DNA of 64,000 nt from CAVVIG01 sp050249955 (GTDB taxonomy: Bacteria; Acidobacteriota; Vicinamibacteria; Vicinamibacterales; CAVVIG01). Under the pieces are notes generated by a model that was not told the DNA's origin, searched no databases, and was given only the letters and a program-made list of their open reading frames with translations. The translations under genes and the position numbers were made by a program. Positions 16,592-26,588 of this stretch are shown here, one piece after another (within the stretch, counting starts at the first letter, position 1; every line of letters starts with the position of its first letter). The stretch is taken from NCBI GenBank assembly GCA_050249955.1, contig JBFWPN010000006.1:186001-250000 (forward strand), in the 5' to 3' direction.

Positions 16592-17821
16592 TCAGCCATG
16601 CCCGGCGTGGCTCCTGCCGCTGGCGGTCGGCTGCGCGGTGCGCTCGAACAGATCGACCAGGGCGTCCACGTGCCGGTCGAGCGTCTGCGTGGCGGCCAGC
16701 CTGCCGGCCGCGGCGCCCCACGCGCGCAGTCGGGTACGATCTGCCAGGCAGTCTTCGAGGCCCGCGGCGAGTGTGCGAGCACGAGCCGGTCCAGGCAGCA
16801 GGCGTCCGGTCACGTCGTCCTGGAGCCACTCGCCAATGCCACCCAGGTCGAAGGCGAGCGCCGGGACGCGGGCGGCGGCCGCCTCGAGACCGACCAGGCC
16901 GAACGGTTCGGGCCAGATGCTCGGTACCACGAGCAGGTCGAGCGTGTCGAGCAGGGCCGCGCGAGGCCCGGCCGCCAGCCACCCTGTGAACGCACAGCGC
17001 ACCCCATGGTCCCGCAATCGGCGTGCGGCTGCCTCACAGCCGGGGCGGTCGCGACCATCGCCGGCGATGGTCACCTGAAGCCCCTCGAGCGTACGAGGCG
17101 CCAGCACGCCGATCGCCTCCAGCAGCAGGTGCACCCCCTTCGTCCACTCGAGGCGGCCCACGAAGCCGACGTGCCGGCCCGTGCGTCGGTCGGACAGGAC
17201 CGGTGTGCCCACGGCGGGAGCCGGGACGAACTGGGGAAGCGAGGTGACCACCGATGGGTGCACCCCCTGTGCGATGGCCTCACGCCCCATGTGCGCCGAG
17301 AGGGTGGCCACCGCCGTGCTGCGGGTGAGCCACCGCTGGTGCCGGCGCTGCTGGCCGTACAGCCTCAGCATGGTGCCGGGGTGCCAGCCCCCGCACCGGC
17401 GCGGATAGTAGTTGACCAGGCAGCCCGGTCCCAGAGGGCGGGAGCAGGGCGTGGGCGTGGGAAAGGCGTGCAGCTTGGTGCCGCTGATGCAGGTGCCATC
17501 GTAGGCGTGCAGCATCGTCACCACCGGCACGTCCTGCGGCAGCCGCTCCTGCAGATCCGCCGCGTCGAGACCGTGGAGGAAGAGCAGATCCGGTCGCCAG
17601 GCCGACAGGTCTGCGAGTGCAGCCGCCTGTGCACCGGCCTCGGGCCCGAGCCAGGTCGACACGATGTCTGGCGCCAGCGCCGCGCCCTTCGGGTCGGCCG
17701 GGTGTTCGTGCCACACCCGCAGACGATGGCCGCGGGAGGCCAGTGCCGGCATCACGGCCGCGAGGTACGACTCGATGCCGCCGACGTTGTGCACGAAGCG
17801 GGTCACCACGGCAATATTCAT
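16592..17821 (-). CDS. GT4 glycosyltransferase
   Basis: A 409-residue GT-B enzyme opening with MNIAVVTRFVHNVGGIESYL. The C-terminal domain has HVGFVGRLEWTKGVHLLLEA and the E-x7-E site EPFGLVGLE. A cysteine-containing insert (CSRPLGPGCLVNYYPRRCGG) lies near residue 150; similar inserts occur in GTs of the 'HEHWLVCPSHVLW' type, as at 49066-50325. Its ATG overlaps the upstream GT stop (ATGA). Predicted role: addition of one sugar of the EPS repeat. Confidence 0.85.
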   Translation of the reverse strand: MNIAVVTRFVHNVGGIESYLAAVMPALASRGHRLRVWHEHPADPKGAALAPDIVSTWLGPEAGAQAAALADLSAWRPDLLFLHGLDAADLQERLPQDVPVVTMLHAYDGTCISGTKLHAFPTPTPCSRPLGPGCLVNYYPRRCGGWHPGTMLRLYGQQRRHQRWLTRSTAVATLSAHMGREAIAQGVHPSVVTSLPQFVPAPAVGTPVLSDRRTGRHVGFVGRLEWTKGVHLLLEAIGVLAPRTLEGLQVTIAGDGRDRPGCEAAARRLRDHGVRCAFTGWLAAGPRAALLDTLDLLVVPSIWPEPFGLVGLEAAAARVPALAFDLGGIGEWLQDDVTGRLLPGPARARTLAAGLEDCLADRTRLRAWGAAAGRLAATQTLDRHVDALVDLFERTAQPTASGRSHAGHG

Positions 17822-18996
17822 GGGAGTCCCGGCTGGCCGCCTCGGGTCGCGGCGGCCACCTCCTCGAAGGTTGCACGCAGCCCGGCGAAAGCCCGTTCGC
17901 GCGACCAGTCGCGCTCGACCATTCGCCGTCCCTCCAGGGCCTGGCGTCGGGCGGCCTCCGGGTCGGCCGCTATGGCGGCAAACGCCCGCGTCATCGCATC
18001 GACGTCGCGAACCGGCACCATGTGCGCATGACCCGGGAGTGTGGTCGACATGCCGCCGACATCGGTCGCCACGACCGGAGTGCCGCAGGCCAGTGCTTCG
18101 AGCGGAGACAACCCGAGCCCTTCGGCCAGCGACGCCTGCGCCACCACGTCTGCCGCGCGGAAGTAGTTGGCGAGCTCATGCATCGGGTGGGCGGGCGGCC
18201 GGCCAATCACCCACGCGTCCGCATCGGGCAACCCGAGGCGCCCCGCAAGGTCGATGAACTCGCGATAGCCGCCGCTCAGGTTGAGCAGCACCGCATCATG
18301 GCCCTGCTGCCGCAGCGCGTAGGTGGCACGCAGCACGGTTTCTGGGTCCTTCTCGTGACTGATCCGGCTGGCCAGGAAGATCAGGAACGCACGTTCGGGC
18401 AGGTCGAGCGCCCTCCGCAGCTCCGTCCGCTGTTCCGGTGGCCCCGGGGAGTAGAACCCGGTGTCGACGCCGTAGTACCAGCCCGGCACCGTGCGCGCGC
18501 AGTACTGGCGGGCGACACCCTGCAGGTAGAGACCCAGCGCCGCACACCGCGTGCTCAGCCGGCCATTGATCGACATCAGCGTGCGAATCACCACCTCGCC
18601 GGCAAGCGCCTCGAGCATTCCTATCTGGCCGCGCTCGCGCCGGCATCGGAAGTACTCCACAGGTGCCAGCAGCATCGTCGTCACGACCGGAACACCACGG
18701 AGCCGGCCGACGATGGTGGCGTTCAGCGAGCCGCGGAGCAGTTCCTGTGAGTGGATGACATGGAACTCGCGGGCGTGCTGCCAGAGCCAGGCCAGCGAGC
18801 GCCACTGGTAGGCGAGACGCCCGCCCGGGATCTCGTGGACGTGAACACGCGCGCCGCTGGCCGCGACGCGGTCCTTGAGGCCGCTGGACGCGTACGCTCC
18901 TTCGGGCACGCACAGCGTGAGGTCGGCGATCGCTGCCAGGCCCGTCACATAGCGGATGTCCGTGAAGCCCTCGACGAAGAACAGTACGCGGAGCAT
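17818..18996 (-). CDS. GT4 glycosyltransferase
   Basis: A 392-residue GT-B enzyme. The donor domain has FLASRISHEKDPETVLRA and the E-x7-E site EGLGLSPLE, then ACGTPVVATDVGGM. The acceptor domain is shorter in glycine-rich loop than usual (VLFFVEGFTDIRYVTGLAAI). The start ATG lies 4 bases after the upstream GT stop. Acceptor and donor unknown. Confidence 0.83.
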   Translation of the reverse strand: MLRVLFFVEGFTDIRYVTGLAAIADLTLCVPEGAYASSGLKDRVAASGARVHVHEIPGGRLAYQWRSLAWLWQHAREFHVIHSQELLRGSLNATIVGRLRGVPVVTTMLLAPVEYFRCRRERGQIGMLEALAGEVVIRTLMSINGRLSTRCAALGLYLQGVARQYCARTVPGWYYGVDTGFYSPGPPEQRTELRRALDLPERAFLIFLASRISHEKDPETVLRATYALRQQGHDAVLLNLSGGYREFIDLAGRLGLPDADAWVIGRPPAHPMHELANYFRAADVVAQASLAEGLGLSPLEALACGTPVVATDVGGMSTTLPGHAHMVPVRDVDAMTRAFAAIAADPEAARRQALEGRRMVERDWSRERAFAGLRATFEEVAAATRGGQPGLP

Positions 18997-19000
18997 GGGA

Positions 19001-20158
19001 TCAGCCCGTGGTGGCGGACGCGAGCAGCAGCGCGATGCTGCGCTCCACTCGGAAGAGGCGGTCGTAGAGGTCCCGGCCAGCCGTGGCGACCCGGCCGCGC
19101 TCGCCGGGATCCTGGACCAGGCGCATCACGGCCGCCGCCAGCCGCGCGGGATCCGGTGAGGGCACCAGCACGATGCCGGCTTCGCCTTCCCAGAACGGTT
19201 CCGTGAGCGCGCCAGCGTTGGTGACCACGGCCGCGCCTGCGGCGAGCATGGCGAGTGTCGAGGTGCGTCGGGCGCTGACGCCATCCGGATAGGGCTGGAG
19301 GATCAGGTCGCACGCGGCGACCTGGGCTCGGAGTGCCGGCCCGGGAAGCGTTCCGGTTGCCCTGACCTGGGCGTCGGCCCACGGCCGGGCCGCCACGCAG
19401 GCCTCACGGTACCGGTCGCTGTCGCGACCAATCAACAAGAGGTCGACCCGCGGATCCTGCAGCAGCAGATCGATGGTCCGATCGAGGATCTGCGTGACGA
19501 GGGGAGAGTGGGTGCCGAAATGGCCGACCACCACACGCCCCGCAGTTGGCCGCATCGCGCGTGACCCGGCAATGCCGGCGTCTGCCCACCCACCCACGGC
19601 CGGCACCGGCAGCCAACGGGGTGCGATGCGACCGAAGAGCCAGGGGCCGATCTTCGGTCCCCACGCCGAGGTGGACATCCACACGCGCGTGGCCCCGAAC
19701 GAGGCGAGCACGAACATCAGCCGGTGTATCGCCGCCGCCACGAGCTGTCGCGGCGTACCGGTGAACGCCAGGAAGGGCTCGTGCACCATGAGGTGCACGT
19801 CGTCGCGGTGCAGCCACGCGCGCCGGGCAACCCATGCGGCAAACCACACGTTGAGCGACTTGTAGCCATAGCCGTGAGGGACCCACTGGATGAACAGGCG
19901 CCGGGGCGCAGCCATGGCGTCCAGTTCGCGGCCCAGGCGTCCAAGGCCCGCGGGCGCGAATGCGCGGGGTATGCCGTGTACCACCACTCTCGACTCACCA
20001 CCACGCGGCGGTGCGGCCGGGTCGGCACTGCACCAGACGTGCACGTCGCAGCCGTGGTCAGCGAGTGCCTCGGCCATGGTGCACGCGTAGTCGCTGACGC
20101 CGCCGACGTCGGGCGGAAACTCGCACGTCACCAGGTGCCAGGTCGGCGGCGTCGTCAT
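19001..20158 (-). CDS. GT4-like glycosyltransferase with a non-standard E-x7-E region
   Basis: A 385-residue GT-B protein opening with HLVTCEFPPDVGGVSDYAC. The donor domain can be followed (VVVGHFGTHSPLVTQILD, then LLLIGRDSDRY), but the usual E-x7-E is replaced by QPYPDGVSARRTSTLAMLAA. This DGxSxRR form is seen in a subset of GT4-like enzymes and may change donor contacts. ATG at 20158 overlaps the upstream stop (ATGA); a longer frame starting at 20191 is less likely. Confidence 0.78.
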   Translation of the reverse strand: MTTPPTWHLVTCEFPPDVGGVSDYACTMAEALADHGCDVHVWCSADPAAPPRGGESRVVVHGIPRAFAPAGLGRLGRELDAMAAPRRLFIQWVPHGYGYKSLNVWFAAWVARRAWLHRDDVHLMVHEPFLAFTGTPRQLVAAAIHRLMFVLASFGATRVWMSTSAWGPKIGPWLFGRIAPRWLPVPAVGGWADAGIAGSRAMRPTAGRVVVGHFGTHSPLVTQILDRTIDLLLQDPRVDLLLIGRDSDRYREACVAARPWADAQVRATGTLPGPALRAQVAACDLILQPYPDGVSARRTSTLAMLAAGAAVVTNAGALTEPFWEGEAGIVLVPSPDPARLAAAVMRLVQDPGERGRVATAGRDLYDRLFRVERSIALLLASATTG

Positions 20159-21345
20159 GAGACCCGCCGCGCCGCATCCGGCGCCCAGCATGCAGCAATC
20201 TCACGCGCGAGCGCGCCCCGATGTTCCGGTGCGCTGAGGCGCTCCGCCACGCCGCGCGCGCGCTCGCCCATCTCGCGGAGCCGCACGCGGTCGTCCAGCG
20301 CGGCGCGCAGTGTGTCGGCCAGCGGGTCGAGCTCGCCGGCCGGAACGATCCAGCCCGCGTCCTCGCCAACCATCCATTCCGCGGCACCGCAGCAATCGGT
20401 GGTGATGACCGGCAGTCCGCATGCGAGCGCCTCGGCCACCGCGAGTCCGAACCCGTCATGCAGCGTGGGGAACACGAAGAGGTCCGCGCGCCGCAGCGCC
20501 TCGAGCGGGTGCCCGGGCGCATGCACCACGTGCAGTCCGTCCGCCAGGCGGGCGAACAACCGTCGGCTCCAGAGATCGCCGGTGGCACCGACCATCTCCA
20601 CCACGACATGCTGGGGACCCACGCGGCGCACGGCCTCGAGCAGGTACGGGAACCCCTTCGCGAGCGAGAAACTCCCCACGAAGGCGATGCGCAACGGTCC
20701 CGAGGGGGCAGGACGTGCGGACGGCGGTGCGAAGCGCGTGATGTCCACCTGTTGCGGTGCCACGAACACCTTGCGCGGATCGATCCCGCCGTCGACCAGC
20801 GTGGCCAAGGACCAGCGGCTCGACACGCGAATCCGATCAGCGAGCTGGTACTCAGCCTCGACGCGGTTCACCATGCGCGCATTCGGATGGCCGATGTACG
20901 GCCATCCCACCCAGCGGCGCGACTCGCGTTCGAGCATCTGCTGGTAGTGACGGATGTGTCCCGTCGGGCTGTCCAGGATGCTCCTGGCGCCACGTACCCG
21001 TGCCAGGCGCAGCGTCTCCTCGGCGACCTGCGTGAGCAGGTATCCGTGCGTGAACGGGCGGGCCGTGAGCTGCGCGCCGAGCCAGCGCCCGAACCGGCGG
21101 TCGCCGGTGAACTGGTACCGCCCCGTGTCGTACCGGTAAGGTGTGTAGCGCCGATACCATCCAGGCATGAACGTGGGGGGCGCGGTGAAGTCGACCCCCG
21201 GGAAGCGGGCACGATCCGCCGGTGCAGGTCCGAACGCCTCAACGGGATCGAGCCCTGCACCGACCAGTGCCTGGAGCACCTGTTCGCTGTGATGGCCCAG
21301 TCCTCCGTGGCCCGGGCTGGCCGGGTAGGCAACGATGGTGGACAC
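20155..21345 (-). CDS. GT4 glycosyltransferase
   Basis: A 396-residue GT-B enzyme. The N-terminal domain begins with MSTIVAYPASPGHGGLGHHSEQ and holds an Arg/Tyr-rich loop (MPGWYRRYTPYRYDTGRYQ). The donor domain has RIAFVGSFSLAKGFPYLLEA, and the E-x7-E site is DGFGLAVAE, so the first Glu is Asp, a tolerated variant. It starts 6 bases after the flippase stop. Role: one glycosyl transfer in EPS assembly. Confidence 0.83.
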   Translation of the reverse strand: MSTIVAYPASPGHGGLGHHSEQVLQALVGAGLDPVEAFGPAPADRARFPGVDFTAPPTFMPGWYRRYTPYRYDTGRYQFTGDRRFGRWLGAQLTARPFTHGYLLTQVAEETLRLARVRGARSILDSPTGHIRHYQQMLERESRRWVGWPYIGHPNARMVNRVEAEYQLADRIRVSSRWSLATLVDGGIDPRKVFVAPQQVDITRFAPPSARPAPSGPLRIAFVGSFSLAKGFPYLLEAVRRVGPQHVVVEMVGATGDLWSRRLFARLADGLHVVHAPGHPLEALRRADLFVFPTLHDGFGLAVAEALACGLPVITTDCCGAAEWMVGEDAGWIVPAGELDPLADTLRAALDDRVRLREMGERARGVAERLSAPEHRGALAREIAACWAPDAARRVS

Positions 21346-21351
21346 GGGTGG

Positions 21352-22905
21352 TCAGGCCTGCTTCGCGCCCACGAGACGGACGATCCAGCGGTCGAGGATG
21401 GCGCTTTCGTGCCTGCGCCCGAACGATTCGAGTGCGATACGGACGTAGGGGCCGGTCGGGCCGTGCCAGGCCAGCGGCAGCATCAGCGCCAGGTAGAGCA
21501 GCCCGACGCCAACGCCGAGGCCAACGGTGGGCAGTACGGGCGCGCCCGGCAGCAGGAGCGAGCCGGCGGCGGCGCAGCCCGCCACCAGCGCCAGCCTCAG
21601 GGTGACGGGCGTCGTCGACAGCAGGAACCGCAGCGGCGTTTGCCCGACCTCGCGCGCGACCGACGCCATGTTGTACGGCAGGCTGACGGCGAGGACGCCG
21701 ATGATCGAACCCAGGGGCGCACCCATCGGGCCGAGCTGCCACACCAGCAGTGCAGCGGCTGCAGCCGTGACGAGACCGTCGAAGAGGCTGGTCAGCGAGA
21801 GCTGGCGCTCGTAGCCGAAACAGAACAGGGTGTAGGTAGTGGCCACGTTCCAGTGGCGCAGCAGCATCATGCCGGTCAGCGCGGCCGTGAGTCCCCAGCC
21901 GCCGTACTGTTCGGGGCCTACCCACCAGGTGACGAACAGGTGGTTCATGGCCAGGATCATCACCACGATGGCCCCGCTCATCATGAGCATGGCGTGGGTC
22001 AGCGCGTGAGTGACCGTGGCGAGCCGCTCGCGGTCGCCGGATCCGCGCAGCTCGCTCAGGGCCGGCTGCGCGGCATGCATCACGAGCTGCGGATGGTTGG
22101 CGAGCACGGTCACGAGCTTGCCGGTGCACGCATAGGGCACCACGGCTGCGGCCCCGAGAATGCGGCCGAGCACGAGCACGTCGGTGCCGTTCAGCAGCAC
22201 CTGCGAGACCTGGCTCATGCTCACCCAGAGCGAGCGCCCGAAGTACGCCTTCACCGGCTCGCCAGGCTGTGGGTCGGCCGCACGGCTGTCCGGCCAGCGC
22301 TGGCGGGCGCGGTACACCGCAGCGGCGCCCGGCACCAGCACCGACACCACCCAGCCGAGCACCAGCGCGTAGAGCCCGAAGCCGCCAAGCACCAGCACCA
22401 CGGTCGTCAGTGTGCTGAGGGCCCACCCGACCATCTGCGCGGTGGCCATGAAGGTGAGGTCCTGCGCGCCCTGCAGTGCGGCGGCCGGGACCCGCGCCGG
22501 GTAGAGCATCACGAACGCACCGAACACGATGGCGAGCGGCCACCGCAGTTCGGACCACCCGGCAGGCAGGAACCACCACACGACGAGGGCAAGCGCCGAC
22601 AGTCCCACGACCTGCCACCGCACGATGCGACGCACCTGCGCAAGGAGTCCGGCAATGGATGACGCTGCCGTGCCATCGGTTCGACCCGATGCGAACGCGA
22701 CCTCCCTCGGGAGGATGGCGATGACGCCGAGATCGGTCAGCGCGAGGTAGCCGAGCACCTGTCCGGCGAGCAGCCACAGCCCCAGCTTCTGCTGGCCGAG
22801 TCGATGCAGCAGGAAGGGCGTGAGCCAGAGGCCCACGACCAGGATGACCAGCTGGTGCCCGAAGGCGACGCCCGCGCCGCCGAGCATGCGCCGGGTTCGG
22901 CTCAC
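21352..22905 (-). CDS. Wzx-like polysaccharide flippase (MOP superfamily)
   Basis: A 517-residue protein with about 12-14 hydrophobic segments, starting with GVAFGHQLVILVVGLWLTPF. The middle has RSLWVSMSQVSQVLLNGTDVLVLG, typical of the oligosaccharidyl-lipid flippase branch. It would move the undecaprenyl-linked repeat to the periplasm for the Wzy-like protein encoded directly upstream. GTG at 22905 overlaps the polymerase stop (GTGA). It is the only flippase seen in the window, so it may serve more than one glycan. Confidence 0.85.
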   Translation of the reverse strand: MSRTRRMLGGAGVAFGHQLVILVVGLWLTPFLLHRLGQQKLGLWLLAGQVLGYLALTDLGVIAILPREVAFASGRTDGTAASSIAGLLAQVRRIVRWQVVGLSALALVVWWFLPAGWSELRWPLAIVFGAFVMLYPARVPAAALQGAQDLTFMATAQMVGWALSTLTTVVLVLGGFGLYALVLGWVVSVLVPGAAAVYRARQRWPDSRAADPQPGEPVKAYFGRSLWVSMSQVSQVLLNGTDVLVLGRILGAAAVVPYACTGKLVTVLANHPQLVMHAAQPALSELRGSGDRERLATVTHALTHAMLMMSGAIVVMILAMNHLFVTWWVGPEQYGGWGLTAALTGMMLLRHWNVATTYTLFCFGYERQLSLTSLFDGLVTAAAAALLVWQLGPMGAPLGSIIGVLAVSLPYNMASVAREVGQTPLRFLLSTTPVTLRLALVAGCAAAGSLLLPGAPVLPTVGLGVGVGLLYLALMLPLAWHGPTGPYVRIALESFGRRHESAILDRWIVRLVGAKQA

Positions 22906-24362
22906 GCGCCCGCCTCCATCTCGGCCCGGCGATCGCCTTCGGCCGCGCCGTGAACGGCGGCGGCAACCGCCCAGAACAGGATGCCGAGCTGCATGTTGAA
23001 CGCGGGGCCGGCCATCGACATGCCGGCGATGAACAGCTGCAGCCCGAGCACGAGCGGCGCGCACTCGGCCAGCAGCATGTTCCGCGTGAACGACAGGCCG
23101 AGGGAGGCGAACAGCGACAGGATGATGGCGCCCCCGTACAGGAACCACATCGGAATGCCACCATCCAGCAGCCACCCTGTGGGCTGGATCTCGACGTGGA
23201 TGTGCGTGGCCGCCGGGTTGGATCCGTCGGCGAAGTAGGTCTCCATCATGCCCCAGCGCCCAAGCCCGGCACCGAGCGGATACTGGTCGAGCAGTTCACC
23301 CAGCGTGGAGGCGAGGAAGTCGCCGCGGTTCTGCTGGTAGGACGCGAGTGCGCCCTGATCGCGCAGGGTCAGGAAGCGTTCCTCGACAGAGGCGCCGCCG
23401 AGGGCCGACGCCCAGAGGAACGATGCGACGATCACGGCACCCGCGGCACCGAGGCCCCAGCTCGCGCGCGCGATGCGACCCTGCCGGATCGTGATGACGC
23501 CGATCACCACCGCCGCCCCGATCGCAATCAGGGGCACGGACCGCGCCTGGGTCAGGTACACCGACGCCAGGCTGACCGCGCTCATGAGGGCGATCGCGAG
23601 GGCGTGCCAGAGGTTGCGTGTCCGCAGCGTCAGGCCGAATCCCAGCAGTGCTGCGATACCGCCCGCCACCGAGGCGCCGCCCGGGGTGTCGGTCAGTCCA
23701 GGCGGACGCGTGATGACCCGCCCGTCCGCGCCGACGTACGTCATCGACCCCAGGAAATCGTCGGCCAGCTGCGCGCTGAACTGCGGGGGCATGAACCGAT
23801 CGGGATAGTAGACCTGCAGCATCCCCAACCCGGCGCTCAGGAAGTTGAGGATGAAGATGATGTAGAGCACGCGCGTCAGCTGCACCGACGACCGCACGGT
23901 CTTGTGCAGCCAGAACACGGGTGCCGCGATGCTCAACTGGAACACGCACTGGGCGACGCCGGCGGTCAGCGCCGATGTCGGGTGCATCAGGTTGAGGACC
24001 AGCAGCAGCAGCGCAGCGACGACCAGTGCGCCGCCGCGCGGCAGCCGCCCATGCGGCGCCCGCCTGAAGTACAGCAGGAGGAACAGCATGCCCGAGGCAT
24101 AGGGCAGTGCCCGGACGATGAACCGGATGCCCTGGGTGTCGGGCAGGAAGAGCGGGATACCCCAGAGGAACTGGATGGCGAAGAAGATCTGCGGCCAGAC
24201 GTCACGATCCAGCAGCGCCGGACGCCCGGCGTCCACGGATGCGTCATCCGTGTGAGCCTCGAGGGGCTGGATCATGGTCAGCGGGCGGACCGGCTGCCGT
24301 CGCTTCCGCGTGGCGCCGCGCGCCAGGGCCTCGTCTATCTGCGTGAGAGCCGGGTCAGTCAT
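22902..24362 (-). CDS. Wzy-like polysaccharide polymerase (O-antigen ligase superfamily)
   Basis: A 486-residue membrane protein with about 11 segments after a 55-residue cytoplasmic N terminus. The periplasmic loop before the last segments holds DQYPLGAGLGRWGMM and HIHVEIQPTGWLLDGG, where polymerases and ligases of this superfamily keep conserved Arg and His. Next to a Wzx-like flippase, polymerase is the most likely role. It overlaps the upstream GT gene by 8 bases (ATGACTGA). A ligase function cannot be excluded. Confidence 0.75.
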   Translation of the reverse strand: MTDPALTQIDEALARGATRKRRQPVRPLTMIQPLEAHTDDASVDAGRPALLDRDVWPQIFFAIQFLWGIPLFLPDTQGIRFIVRALPYASGMLFLLLYFRRAPHGRLPRGGALVVAALLLLVLNLMHPTSALTAGVAQCVFQLSIAAPVFWLHKTVRSSVQLTRVLYIIFILNFLSAGLGMLQVYYPDRFMPPQFSAQLADDFLGSMTYVGADGRVITRPPGLTDTPGGASVAGGIAALLGFGLTLRTRNLWHALAIALMSAVSLASVYLTQARSVPLIAIGAAVVIGVITIRQGRIARASWGLGAAGAVIVASFLWASALGGASVEERFLTLRDQGALASYQQNRGDFLASTLGELLDQYPLGAGLGRWGMMETYFADGSNPAATHIHVEIQPTGWLLDGGIPMWFLYGGAIILSLFASLGLSFTRNMLLAECAPLVLGLQLFIAGMSMAGPAFNMQLGILFWAVAAAVHGAAEGDRRAEMEAGA

Positions 24363-25479
24363 GATGTCCCATGAGGTCGAGAATCAGCGTTTCGTAGCGC
24401 GCAGCGCTCGTCCTGATGTCGAAGGCGCGGGCCCGTTCGACGCCAAGCCCCGAGAGCCGGCGGCGCTGATCGGGGCTGCCGAGCAGCTCGATCACGGTCG
24501 ACGCGAACACGCTATCGTCGACGAGCCGACCGAAGCGGCCGTCCGCAAGGACTTCGCGGCTGCCCGGGTTCGGCGTCGCCACCACGGGCGCGCCGCAGGC
24601 CATTGCTTCCAGGTACGGCAGGCCGAAGCCCTCGTAGGTGGAGGGAGACGCGTACACCCACGCACGCTGATAGAGCTGCACCAGGTCCGGAGCGCTGATC
24701 CCGGTGTGATAGTGCACCCCTGGGGCGGATGCGCCGGGCGTGGTGACCATGTGTAGTTCGGCCCTCTCGCAGGCTGGGCGGATCTCGGAGACGAAGCGAT
24801 CGATCAGCCAGGCTCCACGCTTGCGTCCGCCGAGCGCACCGACGAAGAGGATCGACGGCGTCGGGGACTGTGCCGCCTGGTCTGGCGCGAACAGGGAGAG
24901 GTCGACCCCGTTCGGGATGATCTGCCGCACATAGCGGTTCGAGGCGCGGGTGTTCTCGCTGACCCCGACGGTCCCGCGGCAGGTCGCCGCCGTCGCCAGT
25001 TCCTGGAGGTACACACCCCACTGCAGCACGCGTCGGCCCAGTGAGGTCGCCGAGCGGGCCTCCTCCGACGCGGAGCCGTGCATCACCCGGACGACCGGTG
25101 TCCCCTTGAGCGGCAGCAGCAGGCTGTCACCGTGCGCGATGATCGCGTCGTATGCGGAGTAGTCGGGCCAGATGGCGATCAGGTTCCCCAGGTAGCCCAT
25201 CGTCATGCGACGACCCAGCCAGCTGTGGACGAACGCCTTGAACGGGAGCGCCGCGACCTCGTAGCGTGCCGTGGCGGGGGCCGGGTCGTACGTGAAGATC
25301 GTGACCCGGTGTCCACGGTCGACGAGCGCATTCGCGAGGTCGTGCGTCACCTGCTCGACCCCACCGCGTTTCTGCCCCTGGCATGGGAGCCCGTAGCTGA
25401 ACACGGCGAGCCGCAGCGTCCGCGCGGCGCGCGGCGCCTGGGCGACAGGTGTGCGAACGGGCTCAGCCGCGGCAATCAT
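24355..25479 (-). CDS. GT4 glycosyltransferase
   Basis: A 374-residue GT-B enzyme. The acceptor domain opens after a 20-residue tail with RLAVFSYGLPCQGQKRGGVE, the donor domain has ILFVGALGGRKRGAWLIDRF, and the E-x7-E site is EGFGLPYLE. ATG at 25479 overlaps the stop of the upstream GT (ATGA); the frame upstream of it is non-homologous. It adds a sugar in the EPS pathway; donor unknown. Confidence 0.85.
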   Translation of the reverse strand: MIAAAEPVRTPVAQAPRAARTLRLAVFSYGLPCQGQKRGGVEQVTHDLANALVDRGHRVTIFTYDPAPATARYEVAALPFKAFVHSWLGRRMTMGYLGNLIAIWPDYSAYDAIIAHGDSLLLPLKGTPVVRVMHGSASEEARSATSLGRRVLQWGVYLQELATAATCRGTVGVSENTRASNRYVRQIIPNGVDLSLFAPDQAAQSPTPSILFVGALGGRKRGAWLIDRFVSEIRPACERAELHMVTTPGASAPGVHYHTGISAPDLVQLYQRAWVYASPSTYEGFGLPYLEAMACGAPVVATPNPGSREVLADGRFGRLVDDSVFASTVIELLGSPDQRRRLSGLGVERARAFDIRTSAARYETLILDLMGHHD

Positions 25480-26588
25480 GCGGCAGACCTCAGGCGGATG
25501 GCCTTCGCGATAGCCTGTTCGAGATCGCGAATCCGGGCTGTCGCATCGCAGAGCGCGGCGGCCCGTGCCGGGCCGGCCGACCCCAGCTCGCGACGGCGCA
25601 CGTCGTTCGAGAGCAGGGCCGTCAGGGCGGTGGCGAGCGCCGCGGCATCTCCCGGAGGCACGAGCGCCCCGCAGGCGTCGGTGACGATTTCCTCGGGGCC
25701 CCCGAGCCGGCTGGCCACCACCGGGAGGCCGGCATGCAGCGCCTCGACGAGCACGAGACCGAACGGCTCGACGCCGCTGTTCGGATGGCACAGCACATCG
25801 GCGGCGGCCAGCAGGTCCGCCACGTCGTTGCGGCTGCCGAGGAACCGCACGCGGTCGTCGAGGCCAGCGCTGCGCACCTGCTGTTGCAGTGCAGCGAAGT
25901 ACGCCGCCTCATCGGACCGCTGTGGCCCACCCACGCACCACCAGCACCAGTCCACGCCGCCGGGCAGCCGCGCGAGCGCCTCGAGCAGGACGCGCTGCCC
26001 CTTGTAGGGCTCCATCCTGCCGATCGAGATGACGACGGGAGTGCCGGGGTTCACCTGCAGAGAGTGGCGCACCGCATCCCGCGCCTTCGCTGGTGCGTCG
26101 AACGTGAGCGGGCAGTAGACCACCGTTGTCGGCGCGCCCGGGAACACCGTGCGGGCCGCACGTTCGGTGACGTGGCTGTTGCAGACGACCTGGTCGGGCG
26201 TCGAACGCCGACTGAGGCGCTCGAGCCAGTTGTCGCCCGACAGCACGTCGTGCACCCACAGCACCACCGGCAGGCCGGCCCGTCTGGCCACCGGCGCGAA
26301 GATGGCGTGCGCCCAGGCTGACGTCATGACCACGGCGTCGGGCCGTTCGGTGGCGAGCCATGCGGCGAGGCGGCGTCGCGCGGCGAGTGCGAGGTCGGGT
26401 CGGGTCATCCGCACCGGACCGAGCAGATGCACCTGCGCACCGCGGGCACGGAGCGTGGCCGCGATGCTCCCGTCGAAACAGACGGCGAACCGGGGATCGA
26501 TTGGTGCGCCGTCAGGTCCGCCCACCACGGCCAGCACGCGCTCGACGCCGCCGAACATGTTGCCCGAGTGCACGAAGAGCGTGCGCAT
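25476..26588 (-). CDS. GT4 glycosyltransferase
   Basis: A 370-residue GT-B enzyme starting MRTLFVHSGNMFGGVERVL. The donor domain starts with VVISIGRMEPYKGQRVLLEA and carries EPFGLVLVE as E-x7-E. An unusual WCWWCVGGP stretch follows the first donor-domain strand. ATG at 26588 overlaps the upstream stop by one base (TGATG), part of the run of coupled GT genes. Confidence 0.85.
   Translation of the reverse strand: MRTLFVHSGNMFGGVERVLAVVGGPDGAPIDPRFAVCFDGSIAATLRARGAQVHLLGPVRMTRPDLALAARRRLAAWLATERPDAVVMTSAWAHAIFAPVARRAGLPVVLWVHDVLSGDNWLERLSRRSTPDQVVCNSHVTERAARTVFPGAPTTVVYCPLTFDAPAKARDAVRHSLQVNPGTPVVISIGRMEPYKGQRVLLEALARLPGGVDWCWWCVGGPQRSDEAAYFAALQQQVRSAGLDDRVRFLGSRNDVADLLAAADVLCHPNSGVEPFGLVLVEALHAGLPVVASRLGGPEEIVTDACGALVPPGDAAALATALTALLSNDVRRRELGSAGPARAAALCDATARIRDLEQAIAKAIRLRSAA

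Noticed and set aside
15750..16982. N-terminal extension of the GT4 gene at 14625
   Set aside because: This part overlaps the methyltransferase gene and has no GT similarity; the GTG at 15749 gives a normal-length enzyme.
20221..22662. A very long open frame on the + strand (about 800 codons)
   Set aside because: It mirrors the GT4 and flippase genes on the - strand; its translation is rich in His, Arg and Gln with no domain, as expected for an antisense frame in high-GC DNA.
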